DNA of 43,038 bases, taken from contig NZ_WOCA01000024.1 in the NCBI RefSeq assembly GCF_009728145.1, positions 1 through 43,038 on the forward strand, read 5' to 3'. The stretch is from Ornithinibacillus caprae (GTDB taxonomy: Bacteria > Bacillota > Bacilli > Bacillales > Amphibacillaceae). The translations under genes were made by a program, and so were the position numbers. The notes below the pieces were generated by a model. It made no database searches. It saw only the letters and a program-made list of their open reading frames with translations, and was not told where the DNA came from. Below, piece by piece: positions 8,915 to 17,793 of this stretch. How positions within the stretch are numbered: position 1 is the first letter of the stretch; each line of letters begins with the position of its first letter.

Positions 8915-8960
8915 CTGCTGGAATCCCCCTTATATCGATTTGGAAATATGTATTCTACTC

Positions 8961-9566
8961 TTATTTTCGACGAAATATTCGTTGTGCTTCACGTACTTCA
9001 CTCTTTATTTTCGACATTTCTTCATCTAGTTTAAATGCTGCTTCTGCTGCTCGCTGTAATCGTTCTTTTACTTCCTCTGGTATAGCCCCTTCATATTTAT
9101 AATTTAAGGAATGCTCATTTATTGCCCAAAAATTCATTGCTAGCGTGCGAATTTGAATTTCTGCTAAAACAAGTTTCATCCCACGAATAGTTTCCACAGG
9201 ATATTCAATAATCATATGATAGGAACGGTATCCACTGATTTTTTCTCTAGCGATATAATCCTTTTCTTCAATAATTGTTAAATCATTTCTCGAACGGATC
9301 ATTTCAACTACTGTATAAATGTCATCAACAAACTGACAAACTACTCGCACTCCAGCTATATCCTGCAATTCTTCAATTTTGTCTAGAGGAATTCCTTTTT
9401 TCTCAGCTTTTTCTATAATACTTGTTACCGGTTTAACTCGAGCCGTTACAAACTCTATTGGTGAATGCCGGGATTCGTATTCATATTGAGCCCGCATACC
9501 TTTTAGTTTAACCTTTAATTCTTCAACTACTTGTGAATAAGGTGCAAGTACTGCTTCCCAATTCAT
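8961..9566 (-). CDS. relQ: Small alarmone synthetase RelQ (YjbM/SasB)
   Basis: A 201-residue stand-alone (p)ppGpp synthetase with no hydrolase or regulatory domains. Family motifs include ARVKPVTSIIEKAEKKGI, IAGVRVVCQFVDDIY, ISGYRSYHMIIEYP, LAEIQIRTLAMNFWA and EHSLNYKYEG. It transfers pyrophosphate from ATP to GDP or GTP. The length is close to the B. subtilis protein (about 211). It is the first gene of relQ-nadK-rluD, with AGGTGGTG before the ATG. Divergent from yjbK with 142 bp between. Confidence 0.94.
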   Translation of the reverse strand: MNWEAVLAPYSQVVEELKVKLKGMRAQYEYESRHSPIEFVTARVKPVTSIIEKAEKKGIPLDKIEELQDIAGVRVVCQFVDDIYTVVEMIRSRNDLTIIEEKDYIAREKISGYRSYHMIIEYPVETIRGMKLVLAEIQIRTLAMNFWAINEHSLNYKYEGAIPEEVKERLQRAAEAAFKLDEEMSKIKSEVREAQRIFRRK

Positions 9567-9708
9567 TGTCTAACACCACCTAAAATTCTCAACAATTCAA
9601 TAGTTTTATTTTACCATAAGATACGTGAATGGATAATCTTTGCATAAATCCATTTCTTTAGCCATAATCAATTAATAATCAATTTACATTTACATGGAGG
9701 ATTAAATC

Positions 9709-10278
9709 GTGCAAGAAATCGAAATAGAATTTAAAAATTTACTAACGAAACCTGAATTTGATCGTATATTAAACCGATTACCTTTTCCAGAAAAAGCCGA
9801 CAAACAAACCAACTTTTACTTTGAAACAATGGATTTTTCACTTAGAAAAAATAAATCAGCATTACGTATTCGCCAAAAGAACGGCAATTATCGTTTAACA
9901 TTAAAGGAACCTCATCCAGATGGCCTCCTTGAAACACATGATCACTTAACAGTGGAGGAAGCAAATGAATGGTTAAACGGAAATTGTATTCCAAAAGAGA
10001 ATATTTTGAAGCAGTTAAACCAAATAAATGTATCTTTACAAGATCTGAAATATTTTGGAAGCTTAACAACTGAACGGCGGGAATATAAAGATAATGGCAT
10101 CATATATGTTCTTGATTACAGTACCTATAATAACCAAGAAGATTACGAATTGGAAATAGAAGCTATTCATAAAAAGGAAGGAATTCAAGCATTTCATTCT
10201 TTATTGGAAGAGCTTCACATACCTCAACGGGAAACAGCTAACAAGATTCAAAGATTTTTCTCAACATTGAAAAAATAA
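9709..10278 (+). CDS. yjbK: CYTH-domain protein YjbK
   Basis: A 189-residue CYTH protein (adenylate cyclase / thiamine triphosphatase fold). The N-terminal EIEIEFK motif, RIRQKNG, LTLKEPH and YELEIEA line the expected tunnel that binds triphosphate and metal. Known members hydrolyse triphosphates or polyphosphate; the substrate here is not evident. GTG start with GGAGG 8 nt upstream. Sits between relQ and yjbI as in Bacillus. Confidence 0.9.
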   Translation: MQEIEIEFKNLLTKPEFDRILNRLPFPEKADKQTNFYFETMDFSLRKNKSALRIRQKNGNYRLTLKEPHPDGLLETHDHLTVEEANEWLNGNCIPKENILKQLNQINVSLQDLKYFGSLTTERREYKDNGIIYVLDYSTYNNQEDYELEIEAIHKKEGIQAFHSLLEELHIPQRETANKIQRFFSTLKK

Positions 10279-10373
10279 GAAATATTAACTGAATGTTAAT
10301 CAGATCATTTGCCCAATACTAGTTTCGTTGCTACAATGTATACAACTATTTCATAAATAATAAAGTGAAACTT

Positions 10374-10530
10374 CATTCAGTGGGGGTTTTCTTCATCCCC
10401 ACTGAATGTTAGTTGAACCAATCGGACATTTACGGGCAGTTGATCCCCCACTTATCCTTCTTCACTTCAAAGTCTTGAAGTGGGGGTCTTACTGCCCGTT
10501 ACATGCGGGATAAATGAACTTAACAGATAG
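10374..10530 (+). repeat. Hairpin-rich mobile-element-like repeat R3, long copy
   Basis: Two strong palindromes in tandem. The first is CATTCAGTGGGG...CCCCACTGAATG (10374-10408). The second is nested: ACGGGCAGT (10432-10440) with ACTGCCCGT (10491-10499), enclosing GATCCCCCACTT...GAAGTGGGGGTC. A GTTACATG tail follows. The start and tail recur in shorter form at 12043-12145. The layout recalls miniature elements derived from IS200/IS605-type ends, but no transposase is present. Coordinates are approximate. Confidence 0.65.
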
Positions 10531-10559
10531 AGATTCAAGGAAATCGTCCTAACATTTTT

Positions 10560-10645
10560 AGAAAACTTGCATTCGCCAAGACTTTATAGTGAATGACCTG
10601 GTTGTACTTATGCCGGATAGAAAAGTATACTTTCTCATCTGCCAA
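10560..10645 (+). repeat. Dispersed two-hairpin repeat R1, copy B
   Basis: About 86 bp with the R1 plan: CATTCGCC...TAGTGAATG, CTTATGCCGGAT, then AGAAAAG-TATA-CTTTCT. The second stem differs from other copies by paired changes (GGAAAG/CTTTCC becomes AGAAAAG/CTTTCT). It ends on the ribosome binding site of yjbI. Confidence 0.8.
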
Positions 10646-10658
10646 GGAGAAAATAATT

Positions 10659-11039
10659 ATGACAGAATACGGAACACTATATGAAGCAATAGGTGGCTTT
10701 AAAACAGTCAAACGATTAGTGACTGCATTTTATAAACGAGTTGGCAATCATCCGAAACTAACTCCTATATTTCCAGATGATCTAACAGAAACTGCTAGAA
10801 AGCAGAGTTTATTTCTAACACAATTCTTAGGTGGTCCTAAACTCTATTCAGAAGAATTTGGGCATCCTATGTTACGAAGACGTCATTTACCATTTGAAAT
10901 AACTCCAACTAGAAAAGATGCATGGTTAGAATGCATGGCTGAAGCATTAGAGGAAGCAAACATTGAAGAACCATATCGTACAGCTATATTTGAAAGACTA
11001 ACAATGACCGCCCACCATATGATGAATACACCAGATTAA
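10659..11039 (+). CDS. yjbI: Truncated haemoglobin, group II (YjbI)
   Basis: A 126-residue truncated globin of the O group with [38 protein letters not shown] (proximal His region) and WLECMAEAL. It binds haem and O2. In firmicutes the gene is adjacent to yjbH, as here. The start at 10659 is chosen because AAGGAG lies about 9 nt upstream and the globin fold begins [11 protein letters not shown] longer frame from 10593 would run through repeat copy B. The gap to yjbH is 118 bp. Confidence 0.92.
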   Translation: MTEYGTLYEAIGGFKTVKRLVTAFYKRVGNHPKLTPIFPDDLTETARKQSLFLTQFLGGPKLYSEEFGHPMLRRRHLPFEITPTRKDAWLECMAEALEEANIEEPYRTAIFERLTMTAHHMMNTPD

Positions 11040-11157
11040 GAGTAAACGTGCAAACATCCTTGTTATCGGTATGTACTGGACATGGCTGGTTCCTGTAAAT
11101 GAGTTGAGGAACTCCAAAACTTTGCACATTCTTAATACACTAGAAAGGAGAATCGAT

Positions 11158-12045
11158 GTGAGCTGGAATCATGCTGAGCTAGAAAGCTCCAATCAGACGA
11201 ACACATCGCATAAATATAGCTACGTTGTCAATAAACCGATTGAAATTTACGTTTTTATTGATCCATTATGTCCTGAATGTTGGTCATTAGAACCTTATTT
11301 AAAAAAATTATCTATTGAATATGGTCGTTTTTTTACACTCTACCCAATCATGGGCGGATATTTAAATCCACTAACAAAAGATAAATTTGATCAACCGAAG
11401 AAATTAAAAGATATTTGGGAAAAAACAGCAAAGCGAACTGGGATGAGCTGTGATGGTGATTTGTGGATTGAGAACCCAATTAATTCTCCGAAAATGGCAT
11501 TCTTAGCTATTAAAGCAGCTGAACTTCAAGGAAAACGTGCCGGAAGAGTATTTTTACGAAAAGTACAGGAAAGTGTATTCCTTAATAAGCAGGATATATC
11601 CGACGAGAATGTGTTAATACAATGTGCTAAAGATGCTGAACTTGACCTAAATGAATTTAAAAATGACCTGCATTCCCCATCTGCCAAAAAAGCACTGCAA
11701 TGTGACTTAAAATTAACTAAAGAGATGGATGTCGATTACACACCTACTATTGTTTTCTTTAATCAAAATGCCGAAGAACAAGGCCTTAAGATTTCTGGAC
11801 TTTATCCATATGATATTTATGTACGTGTATTAAGTGAAATGCTACAAAAGCAGCCGATCCCATCTGAAAAGCCACCTCTTGAAGACTTTTTATCCTATTA
11901 CGATGTGGTAGGAAGTAAAGAAGTATCGGTTGTTTATAACTGGACGGTAAATAAGGCAGAACGAGAAATGAAGAAGCTACAATTGAGACAAAAAACGGAA
12001 AAAATCACTGCAAAGTATGGTTCTTTTTGGAAGCATATAAAATAA
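11158..12045 (+). CDS. spxH: ClpXP adaptor for Spx degradation (YjbH/SpxH)
   Basis: A 295-residue DsbA/FrnE-like protein with thioredoxin-fold motif DPLCPECW (Cys38 and Cys41) and [14 protein letters not shown]. In B. subtilis YjbH delivers Spx to ClpXP under non-stress conditions. Its length (299 there) supports the GTG start at 11158, which follows AAAGGAG. An upstream in-frame ATG at 11071 would add 29 unrelated residues. Its substrate gene spx lies 5 kb away, in the same neighbourhood as in Bacillus. Confidence 0.92.
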   Translation: MSWNHAELESSNQTNTSHKYSYVVNKPIEIYVFIDPLCPECWSLEPYLKKLSIEYGRFFTLYPIMGGYLNPLTKDKFDQPKKLKDIWEKTAKRTGMSCDGDLWIENPINSPKMAFLAIKAAELQGKRAGRVFLRKVQESVFLNKQDISDENVLIQCAKDAELDLNEFKNDLHSPSAKKALQCDLKLTKEMDVDYTPTIVFFNQNAEEQGLKISGLYPYDIYVRVLSEMLQKQPIPSEKPPLEDFLSYYDVVGSKEVSVVYNWTVNKAEREMKKLQLRQKTEKITAKYGSFWKHIK

Positions 12046-12145
12046 ACCTTCCATTAGTGAGGTTTTTCTTCCACCCTTTATATTTTTGATTTTTAAAGTG
12101 TGAATCGTACTGTCCGTTACATGAAGGATAACTAAAATTTAATAC
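12043..12145 (+). repeat. R3 repeat, shortened copy
   Basis: It starts with TTCCATTAGTGAGGTTTTTC (compare TTCATTCAGTGGGGGTTTTC at 10372) and ends with TACTGTCCGTTACATGAAGG (compare TACTGCCCGTTACATGCGGG). The middle palindrome of the long copy is missing. Its first hairpin probably doubles as the yjbH terminator. Confidence 0.6.
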
Positions 12146-12170
12146 CTCCGCCCATTTTTGGGCAAAAAAA

Positions 12171-12200
12171 AAGATATACGGGGCAGCGTATATCTTTTTA
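12171..12200 (+). terminator. Terminator-like hairpin
   Basis: Arms AAGATATACG (12171-12180) and CGTATATCTT (12187-12196) are followed by TTTA. The stretch 12200-12422 holds no gene longer than a nine-codon frame at 12248 (ATG to TGA). Confidence 0.6.
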
Positions 12201-12422
12201 CTTCTCACTTCTTTGTATAAAAACAAAGGGGGATGGGAGAAAGTTTCATGATCAAACAAAGGGGTTTTGTTTTGTGAGTCATCTCACATTTATAATATAA
12301 CAAGATTCATTTATTTGCGCAATACAAATGTTCATACATTCACAAAATCGTCACTTCTAATTCATTTTTTGGAAACATATAGATATTACTAACCATATAC
12401 TATATTTGGAGGGGCTGATTGC

Positions 12423-12602
12423 ATGAAAGAATTACTTCCCTTTTTATTTCTTGTGGTAACTATTTTTGCGTTTTTCCTTAACCTTCTAGGATTAATGCAG
12501 TTAATCCCACTTTATTTCACATTACCACTCTTCTTCTTTTCTATTTATTTTACGATCTTTTCTTTCACGCACAGAGACGCCTACCGCGGAAGGATGCGGT
12601 AA
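12423..12602 (+). CDS. Small membrane protein (59 aa)
   Basis: A 59-codon frame starting MKELLPFLFLVVTIFAFFLN and ending with a basic tail (RDAYRGRMR). Two hydrophobic stretches (about 4-25 and 28-47) are separated by MQLIP, suggesting a hairpin of two membrane helices with the positive tail inside. TTGGAGGGG lies about 8 nt before the ATG. A strong terminator follows 22 bp after the stop. I do not recognise a family. Confidence 0.7.
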   Translation: MKELLPFLFLVVTIFAFFLNLLGLMQLIPLYFTLPLFFFSIYFTIFSFTHRDAYRGRMR

Positions 12603-12623
12603 AAATGTTAGTATCTATAGCTT

Positions 12624-12667
12624 AGAGATGGCATCTATCGAATAATGATAGATGCCATCTCTATTTT
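12624..12667 (+). terminator. Terminator of the small membrane protein gene
   Basis: A 16-bp perfect stem (AGAGATGGCATCTATC, 12624-12639, with its complement at 12647-12662) followed by ATTTTCC. Confidence 0.85.
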
Positions 12668-12729
12668 CCTATGACATTCTGTGGTCGAAGTTAAATATAA
12701 CATACCATTACACATTTGCTAAACAGTAC

Positions 12730-12764
12730 AAAACCACCAGCTTGGCTCACAAGTTGGTGGTTTT
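12730..12764. terminator. pepF terminator
   Basis: Arms AAAACCACCAGCTT (12730-12743) and AAGTTGGTGGTTTT (12751-12764) give an A/T-flanked hairpin, 12 bp after the pepF stop. Confidence 0.85.
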
Positions 12765-12775
12765 ATTAATACACA

Positions 12776-14587
12776 TTAGTCTACTAACATTTTTTCCATT
12801 TCTTCTAGCTTTTCTTCGAATACTTCTAGAGCATCGAGAATTGGCTGTTTGGATGTCATATCTACACCAGCTTTTTTCAATACTTCAATTGGGTAATCGC
12901 TGCTACCAGCTTTTAAGAAGTCAAGGTAACGGTCAACTGCACCTTCTTCACCTTCTAATATTTTATTAGCTAATGCTGTAGCTGCTGAATATCCTGTTGC
13001 ATATTGATATACATAATAATTCATATAGAAGTGCGGGATTCGAGCCCACTCCAGTCCAATTTCTTCATCAGAAACGACATCGTCACCAAAGTATTTTTTG
13101 TTTAAGTTATAATAAATTTCTGTTAACATATCTGCAGTCAATGCCTCACCATCTTGAGCACGCTTATGGATTTCATGTTCAAATTCTGCAAACATGGTTT
13201 GGCGGAATACGGTACCACGGAATCCTTCTAGGAAGTGATTTAGGATAAATAGTTTTTGCTTTTCATCGTCTAAATTGTTCAATAAATAATCATTGAGAAT
13301 CGCTTCATTACATGTAGATGCAACCTCTGCCACAAAAATAGAATAGTTTCCATAGCGATATGGTTGATTCTTTCTAGTATGGTAACTGTGTACAGAGTGG
13401 CCGAATTCATGCACAAGCGTAAACAAGTTACTCACGTTGTCTTGCCAGTTCATTAGGATGTATGGGTTTGTACCATATGCTCCAGAAGAATAAGCTCCAC
13501 TACGCTTTCCTTTGTTCTCTTCTACATCAACCCAACGATTTTCGAAGCCTTCTTTAACTATATTTACATATTCATCACCAAGTGGTTTTAATGCTTCCAA
13601 TGTATACTCCTGTGCTTTTTCATAAGGAATTTTCATGTCAACATCTTTTACTAATGGTGTATACATGTCATACATGTGCAATTCGTCTACACCTAGTACT
13701 TTTTTTCGCAATTTAGCATAGCGATGTAACAATGGTAATTTTTCATTAACTGCTTCTACTAAATTATCGTAAACCTGTTCTGGAATGTTATTGTTGTCTA
13801 AAGCTGATTGTCTAGCTGAATCGTAATTACGCACTTTTGCGTTAAAGTTATGCTGTTTCACTACTCCACTTAAGGTTGAAGCAAATGTATTCTTGAATTC
13901 ACCGTATTTAGCGTACATTGCTTTAAATGCATCTTCACGCACACGACGATCCTTAGACTCTAAGAACCCAATATAGCGACCATGTGTGAGATCTACCTCT
14001 TCCCCTTCTTCATTTTTTACAGATGGGAAGGTTAGATCCGCATTATTTAACATACTAAATGTTTGAGACGCAGCTGACATTGGCTCAGATGCCTCAGCTA
14101 ATAATTCTTCTTCACGTTCGCTTAATACATGATCACGTTGTCTAGTAATTTCATTTAATGTATGCTCATATATTTTTAATTCTTCTTTTTCATTTAAGAA
14201 GCTTTCAATTTTACCTTCATCCATTGATAATATTTCTGGAATAAGGTAACTCATAGAACTAGATGCCTTTGTTAAAACATTCTCTGCTTTTGAATTTAAG
14301 GCTTGATAGAATGAGTTAGTTGTATCTTGATCATAGCGCATATGAGCATATGTATATAACTTTCCTAAACGTTCTGAAATTTCATCTTGCAGTTTTAACA
14401 CTTCATATAAAGTATCTGCAGAGTCAGCTAATTTCCCTTGATAATCTGTTACTTTCGGGATATCATTTTTTAAGCTTTCTAGCTCTTTCTCCCATGCATC
14501 ATCTGTTTCAAAAATATCTTCTAATCTCCACGTTTTCTCTACTGGCACTTCACTTCGTTTTTGAAGTTCTTTTGTAGCTTTAGCCAA
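12776..14587 (-). CDS. pepF: Oligoendopeptidase F
   Basis: A 603-residue M3B-family zinc metallopeptidase. HEFGH (residues 393-397) gives the zinc ligands and catalytic Glu394; the third ligand is probably the Glu in FVAEVAST about 25 residues on. TWRLEDIF and YAHMRYDQDTT near the N-terminus are typical. It cleaves short cytoplasmic oligopeptides. Starts with TTG after AAGGAGGAG. Downstream of coiA and mecA on the same strand, as in Bacillus, with 124 bp before it. Confidence 0.95.
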   Translation of the reverse strand: MAKATKELQKRSEVPVEKTWRLEDIFETDDAWEKELESLKNDIPKVTDYQGKLADSADTLYEVLKLQDEISERLGKLYTYAHMRYDQDTTNSFYQALNSKAENVLTKASSSMSYLIPEILSMDEGKIESFLNEKEELKIYEHTLNEITRQRDHVLSEREEELLAEASEPMSAASQTFSMLNNADLTFPSVKNEEGEEVDLTHGRYIGFLESKDRRVREDAFKAMYAKYGEFKNTFASTLSGVVKQHNFNAKVRNYDSARQSALDNNNIPEQVYDNLVEAVNEKLPLLHRYAKLRKKVLGVDELHMYDMYTPLVKDVDMKIPYEKAQEYTLEALKPLGDEYVNIVKEGFENRWVDVEENKGKRSGAYSSGAYGTNPYILMNWQDNVSNLFTLVHEFGHSVHSYHTRKNQPYRYGNYSIFVAEVASTCNEAILNDYLLNNLDDEKQKLFILNHFLEGFRGTVFRQTMFAEFEHEIHKRAQDGEALTADMLTEIYYNLNKKYFGDDVVSDEEIGLEWARIPHFYMNYYVYQYATGYSAATALANKILEGEEGAVDRYLDFLKAGSSDYPIEVLKKAGVDMTSKQPILDALEVFEEKLEEMEKMLVD

Positions 14588-14711
14588 TTATAACTCCTCC
14601 TTTTTCTTTCTATACCATGTTAATTCGACACGTATAAAAATATTCCTTTAAACTATTACATTATTTAGTATACCGAAATAATTACCCTCCACGCTCCTAT
14701 TTTGCTCAAAA

Positions 14712-15878
14712 TTAATTCATTAATGTATAGATTAATTGTTTATCTCCCATAACAGCCTCTTCAATATGTTGATAAAATTCAACTTCCCTTATTTTTTCAT
14801 AGATTGTGGCCGATCGTTGCTGAATAATATTCAACTTACAAAGCCACTGAAGGTATTGTTTTATAGGACTTTCTATCGTGTGAAGCATGGAAAAATGGTC
14901 CGAGGAAAAGGATTGATTTCTTAATAGGGCAAAACATTTCCCAATGGAGAAGTGCGCACCAATTTTTAGTGGATTAATCATATCTAGGACAATTCTGCTT
15001 TGCCAATCCCAGAGTGGAGTTTTCATTAAAAATTGAGAGGAAACTGGAAGATATATGATAGACGGTAAGTGGTCGATTGCTATCCCTTTTTGGTATAGCA
15101 AGCGTTTCCACTTTAAATCATTTCCATAAGAATTTTTTCGGGGTTGAACACGAAACTTATTTTTTTCGTAAATCCAATTAGTTAACAATTGATTTTTTGT
15201 AAATTGTCGATAAAGAAACATGCTTCGGAAAAGCACTTGATCTAAATGGGAGAATTTCAGTTTGGCTAGGGCTTTTCTTTTTTTGACTTCATATAAATCC
15301 TGGGCAGTAGTAAGTACATTAGTATTCGGATCAAAATAGTAAAGGGAATGTTGATTAGGGGTTTTAAATTGATGCAGAAACTGAAGTGTAAACGGATCTA
15401 TTTTTATCAAATTGGAGCTTTCTCTTTTAAATTGATTTGCTCCAAGAATCCAAAGCGGTGTAATGCCGATTGATCGATATCCTGTATTTCGTTTGTGAAT
15501 CACTTCGGTCGGAATTCGAGCACATTGATATTCAATCGCAATATGTTTTCCGTTGATCTTAAGTAGGATATCTGGACGCTGATTTATTTTGGGAAGATAC
15601 GCTTCTAAGCTTACTTGATATCCCTGATCCTTTAACCACTTTAATAATAAAAGCTTGCCTTGTTCGTGATATGCTCCTTCTCCTTTCTCATTCGCTGGAC
15701 AATTTACTTTCGAAAGATGTGCAAAATGTGGTGCTACTTGAGAACCAGCTTTTATGATGACTTCTTCATTACAGGTTGGACAGAAGAATCGCTTATGTTT
15801 CTTAAGCTCTAAAATTTCATTACTTGTTAGCTTAGTAAGCGATGTAACAACGCCTATTTGGGTCTTTGCTTGCAACAA
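14712..15878 (-). CDS. coiA: Competence protein CoiA
   Basis: A 388-residue CoiA-like protein. An N-terminal zinc-finger-like part (RFFCPTCNEEVIIKAGSQVA, APHFAH) is followed by a nuclease-like core with GEGAYHEQGK, RPDILLKINGKHIAIEYQCA and RNTGYRSIGITPLWILG. The D...EYQ pattern is the presumed PD-(D/E)xK-type active site. It is needed for recombination of incoming DNA in transformation. TTG at 15878 is chosen because AAGGAGGTGG lies just upstream; the longer frame to 15968 would run through the mecA terminator. Follows mecA. Confidence 0.88.
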   Translation of the reverse strand: MLQAKTQIGVVTSLTKLTSNEILELKKHKRFFCPTCNEEVIIKAGSQVAPHFAHLSKVNCPANEKGEGAYHEQGKLLLLKWLKDQGYQVSLEAYLPKINQRPDILLKINGKHIAIEYQCARIPTEVIHKRNTGYRSIGITPLWILGANQFKRESSNLIKIDPFTLQFLHQFKTPNQHSLYYFDPNTNVLTTAQDLYEVKKRKALAKLKFSHLDQVLFRSMFLYRQFTKNQLLTNWIYEKNKFRVQPRKNSYGNDLKWKRLLYQKGIAIDHLPSIIYLPVSSQFLMKTPLWDWQSRIVLDMINPLKIGAHFSIGKCFALLRNQSFSSDHFSMLHTIESPIKQYLQWLCKLNIIQQRSATIYEKIREVEFYQHIEEAVMGDKQLIYTLMN

Positions 15879-15937
15879 ATGACCACCTCCTTCCTCTATA
15901 TATTCGCTATTGGTGGCCATTATCCTGCAAACAATAA

Positions 15938-15973
15938 GAAAAAACATAGACACCTCATGAAAAGGCATCTATG
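15938..15973 (-). terminator. mecA terminator overlapping its stop codon
   Basis: On the minus strand CATAGATGCC (15973-15964) and GGTGTCTATG (15954-15945) pair with two G-U wobbles and are followed by TTTTTT. The mecA TAG (15971-15969) lies in the upstream arm. Confidence 0.75.
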
Positions 15974-16658
15974 CTTTAGGTGGAAAATATTCGCGTACCT
16001 GTGAAAACGTATTTGCAGCAAAGACTTTTTTACCATACTCCTCTAGATAATGGATGGTAACATCAGAATCATCCGCAAATTCCAAGACTCTACTGATTAT
16101 ATCCTCTTGTAGACTTTCATCTGAATCTTCATTTGAGAATTCAAGATATAGATAATATTTATCGTTTAATGCGTACAAGGCTTCTTCAATGCTATTGGTT
16201 TCATCTTGAAATGAATGACTTAGTTGAATAACATCTTCAAAGTCTTCGAAGCTGACAATTATCCATAAATTGGAGTCATCTACATCTTCCAATGACTCGT
16301 CATCTGATATATTTTTACCAAACTTTTCTTCCAACAGACTTTCAACTTTTTCATCAACAGGGATGTCAATCGTATTTCCGTCATCAATTGGAAGTTCAAG
16401 GTTATCACCATTTTTGGAAAGTTGTGCTTTCGTTACTATAATTTCCAATCCTTTTTCTAACGCTTGGACTTGAATCCACAGTGGACCTTCTACATGAAAG
16501 TCTTCTTTATAATTCAATTCATCCATCATTTGCCAAAATAGCTGTTCACTACGTTCACGGTTATACCATATTTCCTCACGTTCGAATCCACGATCTTCAA
16601 TATCAACATACGAGATATAAAATTTAACCGTATTTTCATTAATTCTCTCTATCTCCAT
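15969..16658 (-). CDS. mecA: Adaptor protein MecA
   Basis: A 229-residue MecA with the conserved N-terminus MEIERINENTVKFYISYVDI followed by EDRGF and REEIWYNRERSEQLFW, an acidic linker (about 105-130), and a C-terminal ClpC-binding domain (LWIIVSFEDFEDVIQLSH). It hands ComK and other targets to ClpCP and so restrains competence. The ATG at 16658 fits the family start and follows AAGGGAGAG; a GTG two codons earlier is less likely. It is upstream of coiA. Confidence 0.94.
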   Translation of the reverse strand: MEIERINENTVKFYISYVDIEDRGFEREEIWYNRERSEQLFWQMMDELNYKEDFHVEGPLWIQVQALEKGLEIIVTKAQLSKNGDNLELPIDDGNTIDIPVDEKVESLLEEKFGKNISDDESLEDVDDSNLWIIVSFEDFEDVIQLSHSFQDETNSIEEALYALNDKYYLYLEFSNEDSDESLQEDIISRVLEFADDSDVTIHYLEEYGKKVFAANTFSQVREYFPPKA

Positions 16659-16854
16659 CTGCACTTCTCTCCCTTCTTTTTGTCCTTAAGTCGAAGAGGT
16701 TCTTCTCCATATATCCAATAATCACTAAGTGATTTCTTATCTTATTAACAATTGTATGATAGCATATTACTTTTTGAAAATTAATATGCCTATACAAATC
16801 AATTATTTAAAGTTTAATTTTAACGTATTTCATTGATTTTGTCATCTATAATAG

Positions 16855-16896
16855 AGAATAAAAGCGTAGACCTTCCAATAATGGGATCTACGCTTC
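16855..16896 (-). terminator. spx terminator
   Basis: On the minus strand AAGCGTAGATCC (16895-16884) and GGTCTACGCTT (16872-16862) pair, followed by TTATT. It is 30 bp after the spx stop. Confidence 0.8.
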
Positions 16897-16925
16897 TTAT
16901 TTCACTTGTTATGTGGTAATGATCA

Positions 16926-17321
16926 TTAGTTAACCAACCGTTGTGCCTCTCGTAGCTGAAATGTACGAACTGTTCTTGGTAGAAATCGTCGGATCTCATC
17001 TTCGTTGTACCCAACTTGCAGACGTTTCTCATCAAGAATAATTGGTCTCCTTAATAATCCAGGGTTATTTTGGATTAAATTAAACAATTCCTTCAATGGA
17101 AGTTGATCAATATTTACGTCTAGTTTTTGGAATACCTTTGATCGTGTTGAAATGATCTCATCCGTTCCATCTTCAGTCATTCGTAATATTTCCTTTATCT
17201 CATCTAATGTTAATGGATCGGAAAATATATTTCGTTCCTTGAAAGCAATATCATGTTCCTCTAACCATGCTTTTGCTTTCCTGCAAGATGTACAACTTGG
17301 TGAGGTATAAAGTGTAACCAT
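16926..17321 (-). CDS. spx: Redox-sensing transcriptional regulator Spx
   Basis: A 131-residue ArsC-fold protein with the redox switch Cys10-x-x-Cys13 ([16 protein letters not shown]), [30 protein letters not shown] and the C-terminal [11 protein letters not shown]. It binds the RNA polymerase alpha subunit and redirects transcription in disulfide stress, and it is the substrate of YjbH-ClpXP. AGGAG precedes the ATG. In B. subtilis it lies directly after yjbC; here glnK-amtB separates the two. Confidence 0.96.
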   Translation of the reverse strand: MVTLYTSPSCTSCRKAKAWLEEHDIAFKERNIFSDPLTLDEIKEILRMTEDGTDEIISTRSKVFQKLDVNIDQLPLKELFNLIQNNPGLLRRPIILDEKRLQVGYNEDEIRRFLPRTVRTFQLREAQRLVN

Positions 17322-17643
17322 GAAACTTCACTCCTCAATCTAATGTTTATCTTCATTTCATAAACATTTAATAACTTATTAAATTAAAATAAGTTTAAAT
17401 AACCTCATATGTATAAGTATACTATAATTGTCAAGCAAAAGGTAGGGAATTTCCGAGAAAAAGTTGGTTATTTTCTAGATGTTCACAAAATGTTTTCATT
17501 TATTTGTAACATACCCTAAATCGTTTTCAATTAAACATTTTATTTGAAAAAAGGTTGTTAACTATTTTCCTTTTAGAATTCCTCAAGGCGTCCCTCTTGC
17601 CTGAAAATGAGTATAACATAATTTATTTCAAACAAAAACCCTT
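17322..17643. other. Intergenic region without a gene
   Basis: Very AT-rich DNA between divergent spx and glnK. It must hold the spx promoter, which I could not place with confidence. No frame with a good start, no repeat and no strong hairpin was found. Confidence 0.5.
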
Positions 17644-17660
17644 TGTAAGGTATTTTAACA
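17644..17660. promoter_or_regulatory. GlnR/TnrA box 1 (glnK-amtB)
   Basis: TGTAAGGTATTTTAACA fits the GlnR/TnrA consensus TGTNA-N7-TNACA at every fixed position. It lies 50 bp upstream of the candidate -35. Confidence 0.75.
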
Positions 17661-17709
17661 TGAATTACATTATTATCATTTATTTTTTTGTAAAAATAAC
17701 AAAATATCC

Positions 17710-17738
17710 TTGATTTTTTTGTTTTTTAATTTTATGAT
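17710..17738 (+). promoter_or_regulatory. Candidate sigma-A promoter of glnK-amtB
   Basis: TTGATT (17710-17715), 17 nt, TATGAT (17733-17738). It lies between the two GlnR/TnrA boxes and 55 bp before the glnK start. Confidence 0.65.
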
Positions 17739-17757
17739 AATTTATATTACTTATTCA

Positions 17758-17774
17758 TGTTAGAAAACCTAACA
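17758..17774. promoter_or_regulatory. GlnR/TnrA box 2 (glnK-amtB)
   Basis: TGTTAGAAAACCTAACA again fits TGTNA-N7-TNACA exactly and is nearly a perfect palindrome. It starts about 20 bp downstream of the candidate -10, inside the presumed transcript, a position that fits repression or roadblock. Confidence 0.75.
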
Positions 17775-17793
17775 TAAAGAAAGGGGTGTTTGG

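Noticed and set aside
12005-12259. 84-codon minus-strand frame over the yjbH 3' end
   Set aside because: It overlaps the end of yjbH and crosses two hairpins on the opposite strand; no family match.
12248-12277. Nine-codon leader peptide upstream of the 59-residue membrane protein
   Set aside because: A purine-rich stretch precedes the ATG, but the peptide has no codon bias for one amino acid and no attenuator follows it, so there is no case for a leader peptide.
16820-17035. 71-codon minus-strand frame overlapping the spx 3' end
   Set aside because: It lies in another phase over the spx C-terminus and the spx terminator, and has no ribosome binding site.
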